Assembly: GCA_015654535.1 (NCBI GenBank) | Contig: JAATGU010000059.1 | Coordinates: 1 to 64,000 of the forward strand | Direction: 5' to 3' | DNA: 64,000 nt | Source: Bacteroidales bacterium | Lineage (GTDB): Bacteria; Bacteroidota; Bacteroidia; Bacteroidales; Bacteroidaceae | Part shown: positions 1-7,082 of the stretch, piece after piece | Layout: every line of letters begins with the position of its first letter | Numbering within the stretch: the stretch's first letter is position 1 | Notes under the pieces: model-generated | What the model saw: only the letters and a program-made list of their open reading frames with translations | The model's database searches: none | What the model was told of the DNA's origin: nothing | Program-made: the position numbers and the translations under genes

Positions 1-193
1 CTATGAACACCTTGTGGCTAACTACTTTCTGATCACTGCAAAAACAGGTATCAGATATACGCCATCAGGACGGTTATTCAGAAAGCAGGACTCTTATGGA
101 GATCCTGTATATAAAATAAGTCCTGATCCGACATTCTATTTCAATATAGGTATATCATTTAATCCGTCCTCATTTATAGGCAAGAAAAAATAA
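1..193 (+). CDS. C-terminal fragment of an outer-membrane protein, 5' end outside window
   Basis: An open frame runs from base 2 to the TAA at 191-193 and encodes about 63 residues ending in FNIGISFNPSSFIGKKK. The alternating hydrophobic pattern and the aromatic final strand followed by a short basic tail are what one sees at the end of Bacteroidetes outer-membrane beta-barrels. The family cannot be named from so short a piece. It runs in the same direction as the broken phospholipase gene that starts 15 bases later, so the two may have formed one operon. Confidence 0.5.
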   Translation, partial: YEHLVANYFLITAKTGIRYTPSGRLFRKQDSYGDPVYKISPDPTFYFNIGISFNPSSFIGKKK

Positions 194-207
194 TACCGTT
201 TCATATT

Positions 208-999
208 ATGAAGGGGCGTAATTTATTTACTCAATACATGCTTTCCTCTCTGTGTCTATTCCAGCCATCTTTGCTGGTCGCACAAACAAATAATGACAGT
301 ATTGTGGAAGCAGGAAGAAAGGAGGTGGACTGGTTATATTTATTCAGGTCCCAAACTATCAGAAGTTCTGAGAAAGAGGTACTAAATGCGATGGACAGGA
401 CTCCTACGTTTGCAGCATACAAAGATAATTTCTTTATAAAAGGAATTCCCTTGGACAGAAAAATAACGAATAGTTATGCAGATGCCCTCTTCCAGGTTAG
501 TATGAGACAATGCTTGACCAAAACTGTCTTACCTTTTAATACATTTACATATACTTAGAAATCATTCTGGGATATATATCGAATCCAGCCCTTTCCGTGA
601 TATGAACTATTCAGGAATAGGTTTTGCCAAAACATTCATCTCTGAAGGATACTTATTGGGTTCTGGAGCTATTCAGGTAATGCGCGGATCTAATGGGAAA
701 CATGAGGAAGATTCCAGAAGTTGGAATTTCCTGAGCCTGACAGCAAAATAATATATCAATCTAACACTTAGATATCTCCAGAGAATTCTGGATTCCTTAC
801 GTAGATAGTGATGAGAATAAAGATTTGCTTGATTATAAAGGATTGGGTGAGGATAAATATAAATTTTATAGATTTTAGCCAGAAATGGTGGTTTAAACTG
901 CAATTGAATCCCTGTAAAGGTTTGGGCAATATAAATACGACTGCTAGCATAAGTTTTAAAGTTTCAAAAAGTTCCGGCAGTGTATTTGGTTTTCGATAA
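208..999 (+). pseudogene. Decayed outer-membrane phospholipase A (OMPLA/PldA-like)
   Basis: The first frame (208-558) starts with a signal peptide (LLVAQ) and continues in an OMPLA-like way (PTFAAYKDNFFIKGIPL) to a premature stop. From about 555 the homology moves to another frame: SPFRDMNYSGIGFAKTFI, then SNGKHEEDSRSWNFLSL, the conserved region around the catalytic His-Ser pair. At about 750 there is a stop, then FWIPYVDSDENKDLLDYKG in a further frame, and after about 870 NINTTASISF in yet another. In E. coli OMPLA the active site reads H-x-S-N-G; here the histidine position is arginine (RGSNG). Several frameshifts and stops plus loss of the catalytic histidine make this a dead gene. The parent enzyme hydrolyses phospholipids in the outer membrane. 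Reading-frame breakpoints are approximate. Confidence 0.75.
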
Positions 1000-1132
1000 A
1001 ATAGTTGTTTGTTTTAGTCATACCAAAAGAAACAGTTTGATAAAAAAAGTAAAAAATAGAAGAATAAAAGTAAGTATGGTATAAAGAGAATAAAGTAAAA
1101 ATAATAATTGTCAAATTAGAAAAACTAGAAAA

Positions 1133-1279
1133 ATGAGAAAGATTGTATAAGTCGTGTTTATGGGATTTGGCTTTACTCAAGTAAATGCACAAAGTTTCAT
1201 GAAGAAGATAACGGAAAAAATATCGGGAGGTTTTAAAACGGAAGCTAATATGTCTGATTTTATCTTGTCAGATATATAA
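1133..1279 (+). pseudogene. Remnant of a secreted beta-barrel protein N-terminus with stop at codon 6
   Basis: ATG at 1133 opens MRKIV, then TAA, then VVFMGFGFTQVNAQ in the same frame, which is a signal peptide ending in a normal cleavage motif. The mature part (SFMKKITEKISGGFKTEAN, then MSDFILSD) stops at 1279. It resembles the start of a PorT-type outer-membrane barrel gene, but only about 35 mature residues remain. The next gene's promoter begins at its end. The identity is a judgement from the pattern; the stop codon and truncation are directly visible. Confidence 0.5.
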
Positions 1280-1284
1280 CTTTG
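1277..1284 (+). promoter_or_regulatory. Bacteroidetes -7 box for the AraC gene
   Basis: TAACTTTG matches the Bacteroidetes -7 consensus TAnnTTTG. It lies only 1 base before an ATG at 1286, so that ATG would be at or before the transcript start. This favours the ATG at 1343 as the start of the AraC gene. Confidence 0.45.
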
Positions 1285-1342
1285 GATGGTTTCCTTTGAA
1301 AGGCGGATGCATCCGAAGTTATCCATTTCATATATAATTTCA

Positions 1343-2263
1343 ATGAAGACGAAAGGTATTACATATTTTTCTTTCGAACAATTTGTTCAATCATATAGAA
1401 CGAATGACGATGTATTATTCGATGGTTGTATGGTGGCACATCGTAATTTACAATCGCATGAGGACATAGACTTGTTCTGTTCTCCTTGCCAAATAAATGC
1501 GTATATAGGATTATTTTGCAGACATGGAGAGATTAGTATATTCTCAAATCTAAAGAAATATACGTTTAGCGACAATGTCCTTTTTATAAATCAGCCCAAC
1601 AATATTATTTATGTTGAAAGTAAGTGTGGCCTTACCATTGATTGTATTGCCATAGCCCCTGACTTTTTATGTAAAAATCGTTTTCATTTGAAACAAGTGA
1701 TGTCACTCATCTTAAAATTAAAAAATGAACCGACGATTAGATTATCACCTACAGATTGTAATGAATATGCTGAAATGTTACATTGCATCCGATGCCGGAT
1801 GGTGTCTGCTGATAGTTCTGATTTCAGTAAAGAAGCCATAAGAAGCAGTATCGGTACACTGTTTTATACAATTTGTAATCATATTAATCGCAGTATATTA
1901 CAGCGGGAAAATATGTTTCCACGAAATCGTAATGAAGAATATTTCATTCGATTTATACAGCTATTGTCACAGCATTACAAATCGGAACGGAATGTAGATT
2001 TTTATGCATCCCAACTGTGTATCACTCCGAAATATCTCTCGTTGCTTATTAAAAATGTCAGTGGTAAAACAGCACATTGTTGGATCGATGAATATGTCTT
2101 GTTGGAAGCAAAAAATTTGTTAAGGTATTCAATAATAAGTGTGCAGGAAATAGCATATCAACTCAATTTTTCTAACCAGTCTTTTTTCGGGAAATATTTC
2201 AAAAAATATACAGGAATGTCTCCGAAGAATTATAGACAATATGATATAACAACACTTCGGTAA
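1343..2263 (+). CDS. AraC family transcriptional regulator
   Basis: The product is 306 residues from the ATG at 1343. The N-terminal two thirds is a cupin-like sensing region (for example ISIFSNLKKYTFSDNVLF). The last 100 residues form the double helix-turn-helix AraC domain: FYASQLCITPKYLSLLIK is the first HTH and ISVQEIAYQLNFSNQSFFGK plus YFKKYTGMSPKNYR the second and the signature end. It is a cytoplasmic DNA-binding protein that would activate or repress nearby genes; its ligand is unknown. An upstream in-frame ATG at 1286 is possible but lies against the -7 box. It sits between dead outer-membrane genes and an integrase fragment, so its original targets may be gone. Confidence 0.85.
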   Translation: MKTKGITYFSFEQFVQSYRTNDDVLFDGCMVAHRNLQSHEDIDLFCSPCQINAYIGLFCRHGEISIFSNLKKYTFSDNVLFINQPNNIIYVESKCGLTIDCIAIAPDFLCKNRFHLKQVMSLILKLKNEPTIRLSPTDCNEYAEMLHCIRCRMVSADSSDFSKEAIRSSIGTLFYTICNHINRSILQRENMFPRNRNEEYFIRFIQLLSQHYKSERNVDFYASQLCITPKYLSLLIKNVSGKTAHCWIDEYVLLEAKNLLRYSIISVQEIAYQLNFSNQSFFGKYFKKYTGMSPKNYRQYDITTLR

Positions 2264-2282
2264 ATAATCAATAAAAGGTCTA

Positions 2283-2495
2283 TTGAGAAAGAAATATAAA
2301 AAATGGGAATTGATAACATCCCATACAGCTAGGAGAACCGCAGCAACTAATATGTATCTTGCCGGAATACCAATATTCCGTATCATGTTGCTGACCGGGC
2401 ATAAAACAGAATCTTCATTTTTTAAGTATATAAGGATAAGAAGAGAGGAAAATGCAAAAATACTCTCCGAACATTCGTTTTTCAAAAACAATTAA
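2283..2495 (+). pseudogene. C-terminal fragment of a tyrosine recombinase
   Basis: Only about 70 residues remain, with no proper start. They carry the catalytic end of a phage-type integrase: HTARRTAATNMYLAGIP holds the H-x-x-R motif, LTGHKTESSF the second histidine, and FFKYI the tyrosine nucleophile. A complete enzyme is around 400 residues, so the N-terminal arm and core-binding domains are missing. It begins 20 bases after the AraC stop. Together with the intact integrase on the other strand it points to repeated integration or deletion in this segment. Confidence 0.7.
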
Positions 2496-2503
2496 TAACT
2501 TTG
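2496..2503 (+). promoter_or_regulatory. Bacteroidetes -7 box for the Xre gene
   Basis: TAACTTTG fits TAnnTTTG. It starts right after the stop of the integrase fragment and lies 15 bases before the ATG at 2519, which supports that start over the TTG at 2501 inside the box. Confidence 0.5.
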
Positions 2504-2518
2504 CAAAATACAAATATT

Positions 2519-2707
2519 ATGAAAGAGATGATTAGAGAAGCAATAAAGGCTAGAATGAAGGAGCTGAAAGTCACACAGCAGCAATTAGCTGATGAACTGA
2601 ACATTTCACGCCCGAATCTTTCAAACTTTATAACTGGAAAAAGATCCTTCCCACTGGATGATATTGAACGTATTTGTGAGTATTTGAAATTAGAATTAAA
2701 ACCCTAA
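2519..2707 (+). CDS. Small Xre/Cro-type helix-turn-helix regulator
   Basis: The product is 62 residues from the ATG at 2519. It is one HTH_3 domain: the recognition region is TQQQLADELNISRPNLSNFI, followed by TGKRSFPLDDIERICEYL, a typical Cro/C1 fold ending. It binds DNA as a dimer in known relatives. It converges on the integrase, whose stop is 25 bases away on the other strand, an arrangement common at the ends of mobile elements. It may be an element-borne regulator or an antitoxin-like orphan; no toxin gene is next to it. Confidence 0.75.
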   Translation: MKEMIREAIKARMKELKVTQQQLADELNISRPNLSNFITGKRSFPLDDIERICEYLKLELKP

Positions 2708-2732
2708 AAATATAGTTGGTTAAACTATAAGT

Positions 2733-3944
2733 TTATCCGAACACTTTTTTGAGGACTTTTTTGTTTATCTTATTGATAACAGAAAAGTCTTTTTTTATGT
2801 ATCTTGATGTTACCGGATCGCTCGATTGATGGACAAGGGCTAATCCTACAGTGCCAATTGATGCGCCCAAATTATTTGCTGCAATCGTGGCCCACGAATG
2901 CCGGAACACATAACTTGAGATTCTTTCTATGTTTGCAAGCTTACATACATCTTCAATGCCTAAATTTATACATTGATTAAAGCCATCGCTGGTGGAGTAG
3001 AAACGATTAAAAGAAAATAAGTAACCTTCTTTAGCCCCTCCCATATATTTTTTAAAAACAGGCCGTATAATTTCAGGTACGGTAATTTCGGTATAAGCCT
3101 TGTCTTTTCTCCTATTTCTTGTTTTCTTCCTATGATAGCATAATAGCCAGTTTTCTTTTAAACAATCTTTTTTTAAATCGTACAAGTCGGCGGTATTTAT
3201 GCCGGCGAGACAAAATACCAACATGCAAACATCCTTGGCACGCTCTGCCCTGGTAGTCCAACTACCTTTAGGGGGAGTGAGTGAAGAAATATCTGTTTTA
3301 AAATAGGCCTTAATATCTCCGATTGTAATTGCCCTTGTCTCCGGTAAGTCTTCGCATGGAATGATAATAGATTTAAATGGATTGTTGGGAATAAGAATTT
3401 TATTTCTATCGTAATCGTTGTATTCTCTTTGTCCTGACGCAAACATAGCTTTTATTGCCTTTGGATAGCTACTTTTCTTTTTCTTACTATCTTTCATACT
3501 TTCAATCCATCTCATTATTAGGTTTGAAGTTATATCAGAAAATAGAAGATTCTTTTTTTCTGAGAATTCCTGCAACCGGTTTATGGCATATTTATAATTC
3601 TTTGCACTACCATCTCTTCCATTATTATAGATCCTTTCATAATAGGTTCTGCAATAATCAGAAAAAGAAATAGCCTTTCTCCCGGATGTGAGAAATTCTT
3701 TTATTTCAGAGGCCGTCATCCCCTCTGTATCTTCATGTACAAGTTTCTCTATATAACCTTTAATCTTGACTGCTGTTTCGATTAGCACTCCCTGGTGAGT
3801 TATTTCGCCTTTCTTAATATGTTTTTCTGCGATGAGCTTGTCAGTCGGGATTAACGAAGAAGTTTTTCCCTGAGTAACACGTATATATACTTTATAATAT
3901 CCATCAGCTCTTTTATTTTTTACTATTGTCTTGAATGTTGCCAT
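2733..3944 (-). CDS. Site-specific tyrosine recombinase (element integrase)
   Basis: The product is 403 residues, normal length for Bacteroides tyrosine recombinases. The N-terminal arm-binding part is about 1-90, the SAM-like core-binding domain about 95-195 and the catalytic domain about 210-400. Visible catalytic residues are the R-H of SYVFRHSWATIA, the histidine of LVHQSSDP and the tyrosine of SRYIKKDF. The first arginine position reads AGINTADLYDLK, as in several Bacteroidetes subfamilies. The start codon lies 172 bases from the 3' end of tRNA-Ser on the same strand, the standard geometry of an element that integrates into a tRNA 3' end. The enzyme probably drives integration and excision of the element lying to the left. 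Confidence 0.85.
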   Translation of the reverse strand: MATFKTIVKNKRADGYYKVYIRVTQGKTSSLIPTDKLIAEKHIKKGEITHQGVLIETAVKIKGYIEKLVHEDTEGMTASEIKEFLTSGRKAISFSDYCRTYYERIYNNGRDGSAKNYKYAINRLQEFSEKKNLLFSDITSNLIMRWIESMKDSKKKKSSYPKAIKAMFASGQREYNDYDRNKILIPNNPFKSIIIPCEDLPETRAITIGDIKAYFKTDISSLTPPKGSWTTRAERAKDVCMLVFCLAGINTADLYDLKKDCLKENWLLCYHRKKTRNRRKDKAYTEITVPEIIRPVFKKYMGGAKEGYLFSFNRFYSTSDGFNQCINLGIEDVCKLANIERISSYVFRHSWATIAANNLGASIGTVGLALVHQSSDPVTSRYIKKDFSVINKINKKVLKKVFG

Positions 3945-4066
3945 ATCCTTCTATTTTTTATTTTAAATTGGTCAATAATCTTATAAATTTAGTCCAACTA
4001 TAGTCAATAAATTGTTCATAATATGCACGTTTTATCATGTATTTGCTCATACTCCTTAAACGCAAA

Positions 4067-4096
4067 CAGGAACATATACTTTCGTATATATTCCTG
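4067..4096 (-). terminator. 13-bp hairpin downstream of tRNA-Ser
   Basis: Arms 4067-4079 and 4084-4096 pair over 13 bp, with one G-U pair on the minus strand and a GAAA loop there. It lies 20 bases past the tRNA 3' end and between it and the integrase gene. There is only a short T run, so it may end the tRNA transcript or be a recombination-related structure. Confidence 0.45.
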
Positions 4097-4115
4097 TAAA
4101 TAGCTGATAATCAGG

Positions 4116-4203
4116 CGGAAGATGAGGGATTCAAACCCCCGGAACGGATGAACCGTTCAGCGGATTTCGAGTCCGCCCCAATCGTTCACTCTGGCAATCT
4201 TCC
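4116..4203 (-). tRNA. tRNA-Ser (anticodon CGA)
   Basis: On the minus strand the 88-base gene starts GGAAGAT and ends ATCTTCC plus discriminator G, giving a perfect 7-bp acceptor stem. The anticodon stem GCGGA/TCCGC encloses the loop CTCGAAA, anticodon CGA, reading UCG serine codons. A long variable arm (AACGG..CCGTT) is typical of class II tRNA-Ser. The T arm carries GGTTTGAATCC. CCA is not fully encoded (GCCT follows). Its 3' end is the likely attachment site of the neighbouring integrase. Confidence 0.95.
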
Positions 4204-4267
4204 TTTATATTATAGGCCGCAAAGTTAATACTTTTTTTGCTTTAGTGTTATTTGATCTTCATTTTTA

Positions 4268-4302
4268 TAAAAAAAGGGAGATGATTTTTCAATCTTCTCC
4301 CC
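4268..4302 (-). terminator. Intrinsic terminator of the first OmpA gene
   Basis: On the minus strand GGGAGAAGA and TCATCTCCC form a 9-bp stem (8 matches) followed by seven T. It is 23 bases past the OmpA stop codon. Confidence 0.8.
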
Positions 4303-4324
4303 TCCTTTTATTTTTCTTTATTTT

Positions 4325-5434
4325 CTATTTAGAACTAAAGATAACTACGCGATTCCAATAGTTGTTACTAGGGAATGGTTGCACTTTATCTCCATTATTA
4401 ATGATAATAAAACGGTCTGAAGAGATTCCGTATTCTTCAGTTAAAACCTTTACCACTGCTGCAGAACGTTTTTCAGAAAGTTGTTGATTAAAGGCGGCAG
4501 TACCTGTTTCCTTGTCACAGTAACTCTCTATAGTTAATTTTGCATCAGGATTTTCTTTTAGATACTGAGATACATTATATAAACTAACTTCTTGACTTGG
4601 ATCGATAATAGCTTTACCAATACGGAAAGTAACCACAGAGTTCAATGGCACTTCTTTTGCTTCAGGAGCTTCTGTTACAACAGGAGTTGGAACAACTTCT
4701 TGTTTTTTCTCGCAACATGTTTTATACTCGTCAATTTGTGCTCTTTGGGTGTTAATTTGATCATTTAATGATTGGATTAATACTGGGTCTGCAGCATCTA
4801 CAGTAGCAAAACCTCTTTCTTTAAATCTGTAAGTAAGTCCAGCTAATACATTTATATAGGCATCATACTTAGTACCCGCTACAATTCCATTAAAGTTATC
4901 AGCAATTAAATTAGCATTTGCTTCAATATTAAAGCTTAAAGCTTTACTCAAGCGGAAGTCTGTTTGCAAACCTATACGAGGAACAATGCTATTGGTCCGG
5001 CCAAGCTTTTCATCAGTATTTTTAAAAGAGTGAACACCTCCAATTCCTACGATCCCAATAAGATTAAAAACTCTGTCTTCCTTGTACTTTAGGAAAATAT
5101 TAGTCAAGTTGAATAAGGCATCGAAGTTTCCTGACAGGTAATTAATGTCGTAAGTGCCGTTGTTACGATAGCTTTTTGATTGCCAACCTGCTAATTGTAA
5201 CCGTGCACCAACTTGAGGGGCAAAATATTTACCTACTGATAACGCAGCATTAGGGCTAAGCAAATCTGTAAATGATGCAGATTTGTAATTTTCACTTAAG
5301 GTATATGAACCGCCAATTTGGCCTTGGATAAACCAGTTATCCCAAAAGCCATATTGTTTTAGAGCTTTTTCTTGCCCTTGAGCAAAACTGATGGTTGCAA
5401 AAAATGCAGCAACTAATAATAAAGTCTTTTTCAT
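4325..5434 (-). CDS. OmpA family outer-membrane protein
   Basis: The product is 369 residues. The signal peptide is MKKTLLLVAAFFATISFAQG. Residues about 30-205 form an eight-stranded barrel region (starts FWDNWFIQGQIGGSY, ends VLAGLTYRFKERGF). A linker with DQINTQRAQIDEYK leads to a C-terminal OmpA domain (about 260-369) that binds peptidoglycan: LTIESYCDKETGTAAF and QQLSEKRSAAVV hold the conserved Asp and Arg. It anchors the outer membrane to the cell wall. A second OmpA protein at 44384-45547 has the same layout. It ends with its own terminator and has a 375-bp upstream region holding a 38-bp direct repeat. Confidence 0.9.
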   Translation of the reverse strand: MKKTLLLVAAFFATISFAQGQEKALKQYGFWDNWFIQGQIGGSYTLSENYKSASFTDLLSPNAALSVGKYFAPQVGARLQLAGWQSKSYRNNGTYDINYLSGNFDALFNLTNIFLKYKEDRVFNLIGIVGIGGVHSFKNTDEKLGRTNSIVPRIGLQTDFRLSKALSFNIEANANLIADNFNGIVAGTKYDAYINVLAGLTYRFKERGFATVDAADPVLIQSLNDQINTQRAQIDEYKTCCEKKQEVVPTPVVTEAPEAKEVPLNSVVTFRIGKAIIDPSQEVSLYNVSQYLKENPDAKLTIESYCDKETGTAAFNQQLSEKRSAAVVKVLTEEYGISSDRFIIINNGDKVQPFPSNNYWNRVVIFSSK

Positions 5435-5551
5435 TTTCTTTTCGTTTTTGTTTGTTAATAATTTAATTCTTTGAAATTATATTTTTAGTCTGTTAGAATG
5501 CTAAATTAAACTTATTTTAAGGATGTTGTTAATTTATACTTTGTTAATTAT

Positions 5552-5589
5552 AAGAATAACACTTCATTCTTGTTTTTTGTTTAAATATT
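5552..5589. repeat. 38-bp direct repeat, copy 1
   Basis: This copy and 5730-5767 differ at about three positions. Each holds an AAGAATA..TATTCTT-type inverted repeat followed by a T-rich run (GTTTTTTGTTTAAA). They lie between the divergent ompA-like gene and ruvX, about 140 bases apart. Confidence 0.8.
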
Positions 5590-5729
5590 CAATGATTCGT
5601 TCAAAATTCATTAATATTTTAATAATTAAATAAATATTACTAGCATCTATCGGCAATGATCCGAAACTTATTATGTTTAAAGCTTTTATTTATCCTTATT
5701 TAATTCTTTTATATTGTGGATATGCTATT

Positions 5730-5767
5730 AAGAATAATACTTTATTCTTGTTTTTTGTTTAAAAATT
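5730..5767. repeat. 38-bp direct repeat, copy 2
   Basis: Second copy of the repeat at 5552-5589. Here the small hairpin arms (AAGAATA / TATTCTT) are perfect and are followed by GTTTTTTGTTT, which on the plus strand looks like a short terminator. It ends 23 bases before the ruvX -7 box. Confidence 0.8.
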
Positions 5768-5790
5768 AGGTGAATAAATTAAATTAGTTG

Positions 5791-5798
5791 TATTTTTG
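5791..5798 (+). promoter_or_regulatory. Bacteroidetes -7 box for ruvX
   Basis: TATTTTTG matches TAnnTTTG exactly and lies 11 bases before the ruvX ATG. No clear -33 TTTG was found at the right spacing. Confidence 0.55.
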
Positions 5799-5809
5799 CA
5801 TACAAAAAG

Positions 5810-6223
5810 ATGGGAAGGATACTTGCACTTGATTATGGAAGAAAGCGAACGGGCGTTGCAGTAACTGATATTCTGCAAATTATAGCGAACGGCTTGATAA
5901 CTGTGCCTAGCAATGCATTGCCTGACTTCCTATTGCAATATGTGGCTAAAGAATCAGTTGATTTAATAGTAATTGGCCTTCCAAAGCAATTAAATAATGA
6001 ATTGTCCGAGAGCATGAGTTATATAAAACCGTTTGTTGAGCGTTTAAAGAAGATTCTTCCTGATATACCTATAGAGTTTGTGGATGAGCGCTTCACTTCT
6101 GTCCTGGCGCATCGTACAATGCTGGAGGCTGGGTTGAAGAAAAAAGATAGGCAGTGCAAAGAACTTGTAGATGAAATCAGTGCGACAATTATTTTGCAAT
6201 CTTATATGGAGAGTAGACGATAA
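5810..6223 (+). CDS. ruvX: Putative pre-16S rRNA nuclease / Holliday junction resolvase RuvX (YqgF)
   Basis: The product is 137 residues, the usual length. It has the RNase H-like fold with the family motif LALDYGRKRTGVAVTD at the N-terminus, VIGLPKQLN in the middle, VDERFTSV near residue 90 and the C-terminal VDEISATIILQSY; the acidic residues in the first, third and last motifs form the metal site. In E. coli the protein is involved in 16S rRNA 5' end processing; a resolvase role is also proposed. It is followed 41 bases later by peptide deformylase, and the two are likely co-transcribed, which fits a translation-related role. Confidence 0.9.
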   Translation: MGRILALDYGRKRTGVAVTDILQIIANGLITVPSNALPDFLLQYVAKESVDLIVIGLPKQLNNELSESMSYIKPFVERLKKILPDIPIEFVDERFTSVLAHRTMLEAGLKKKDRQCKELVDEISATIILQSYMESRR

Positions 6224-6264
6224 TTTAGAAAAAATAATTTTTTTATTAATAATATAGTATTATA

Positions 6265-6819
6265 ATGATTTTACCTGTTTATGTATATGGACAGCCGGTT
6301 TTAAGGAAAGTAGCTGAGGATATTACTCCTGATTACCCTAATTTGAACACGCTGATTGAAAATATGTTTGAAACGATGGATAAAGCTGATGGTGTGGGGC
6401 TTGCCGCTCCACAGATTGGACTTTCCATTCGAGTTGTAGTTATTGATCTTGATGTGCTTTCTGATGATAGACCAGAATATAAAGGTTTTCATAAAGCATA
6501 TATTAATGCTCATGTTTTAGAAGCTGATGGACAAGAAGAAAGCATAGAAGAAGGTTGTCTCAGCCTGCCAGGTATTCATGAATCTGTGAATAGAATGAAT
6601 AGAATTCGTGTGAAATATATGGATGAAAATTTTGTGGAACATGATGAATATGTTGAAGGATACCTTGCTCGCGTAATGCAACATGAATTTGAACATCTTG
6701 ACGGCAAATTGTTTATTGATCATCTTTCGCCTTTACGTAAACAGATGATTAAAGGAAAACTAAATGCATTATTAAAAGGAAAGACACGCTGTTCCTATAA
6801 AATTAGACCTATAAAGTGA
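6265..6819 (+). CDS. def: Peptide deformylase
   Basis: The product is 184 residues. All three family motifs are present: [10 protein letters not shown] (I), EEGCLSLPG (II, with the metal-binding cysteine) and QHEFEHLDG (III, HExxH with two metal-binding histidines and the catalytic glutamate). The enzyme removes the formyl group from the N-terminal methionine of new proteins in the cytoplasm. It follows ruvX in the same direction and has a terminator just downstream, so ruvX-def forms a two-gene unit. Confidence 0.97.
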   Translation: MILPVYVYGQPVLRKVAEDITPDYPNLNTLIENMFETMDKADGVGLAAPQIGLSIRVVVIDLDVLSDDRPEYKGFHKAYINAHVLEADGQEESIEEGCLSLPGIHESVNRMNRIRVKYMDENFVEHDEYVEGYLARVMQHEFEHLDGKLFIDHLSPLRKQMIKGKLNALLKGKTRCSYKIRPIK

Positions 6820-6845
6820 GCTCATGTAATAATGCATTCCTAATA

Positions 6846-6884
6846 TAGTATATTCTTTATTTAAAGAGTATGCTATTTTTTCTT
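6846..6884 (+). terminator. Terminator after def
   Basis: TAGTATATTCTTT and AAAGAGTATGCTA pair over 13 positions (two G-U pairs) around a 4-base loop and are followed by a T-rich run. It closes the ruvX-def unit. Confidence 0.7.
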
Positions 6885-7026
6885 TATATACTCTTTTTAT
6901 TGAAAATACATACACTCTTATTTTTCAATAAAACAAATTGTCTACTTTATCATTATGGAAAATAATCTTCCCTCTATGTTGAGAAATGAAAAAACATCTT
7001 TCATATCTGAAAAAAAAGTTATAAGC

Positions 7027-7057
7027 GTTGTTTCTTCAAACGAAATCACTACTTTTG
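7027..7057 (+). promoter_or_regulatory. -33/-7 promoter of the TPR gene
   Basis: GTTG at 7027-7030 is followed after 19 bases by TACTTTTG at 7050-7057, which fits the Bacteroidetes promoter. The ATG at 7083 lies 25 bases further on. Confidence 0.55.
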
Positions 7058-7082
7058 TTCCTCACACACATGAAAAAATTAG

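Noticed and set aside
808..999. 63-codon frame as a separate gene
   Set aside because: Its in-frame end matches the C-terminal part of the broken phospholipase gene, so it is a piece of that pseudogene.
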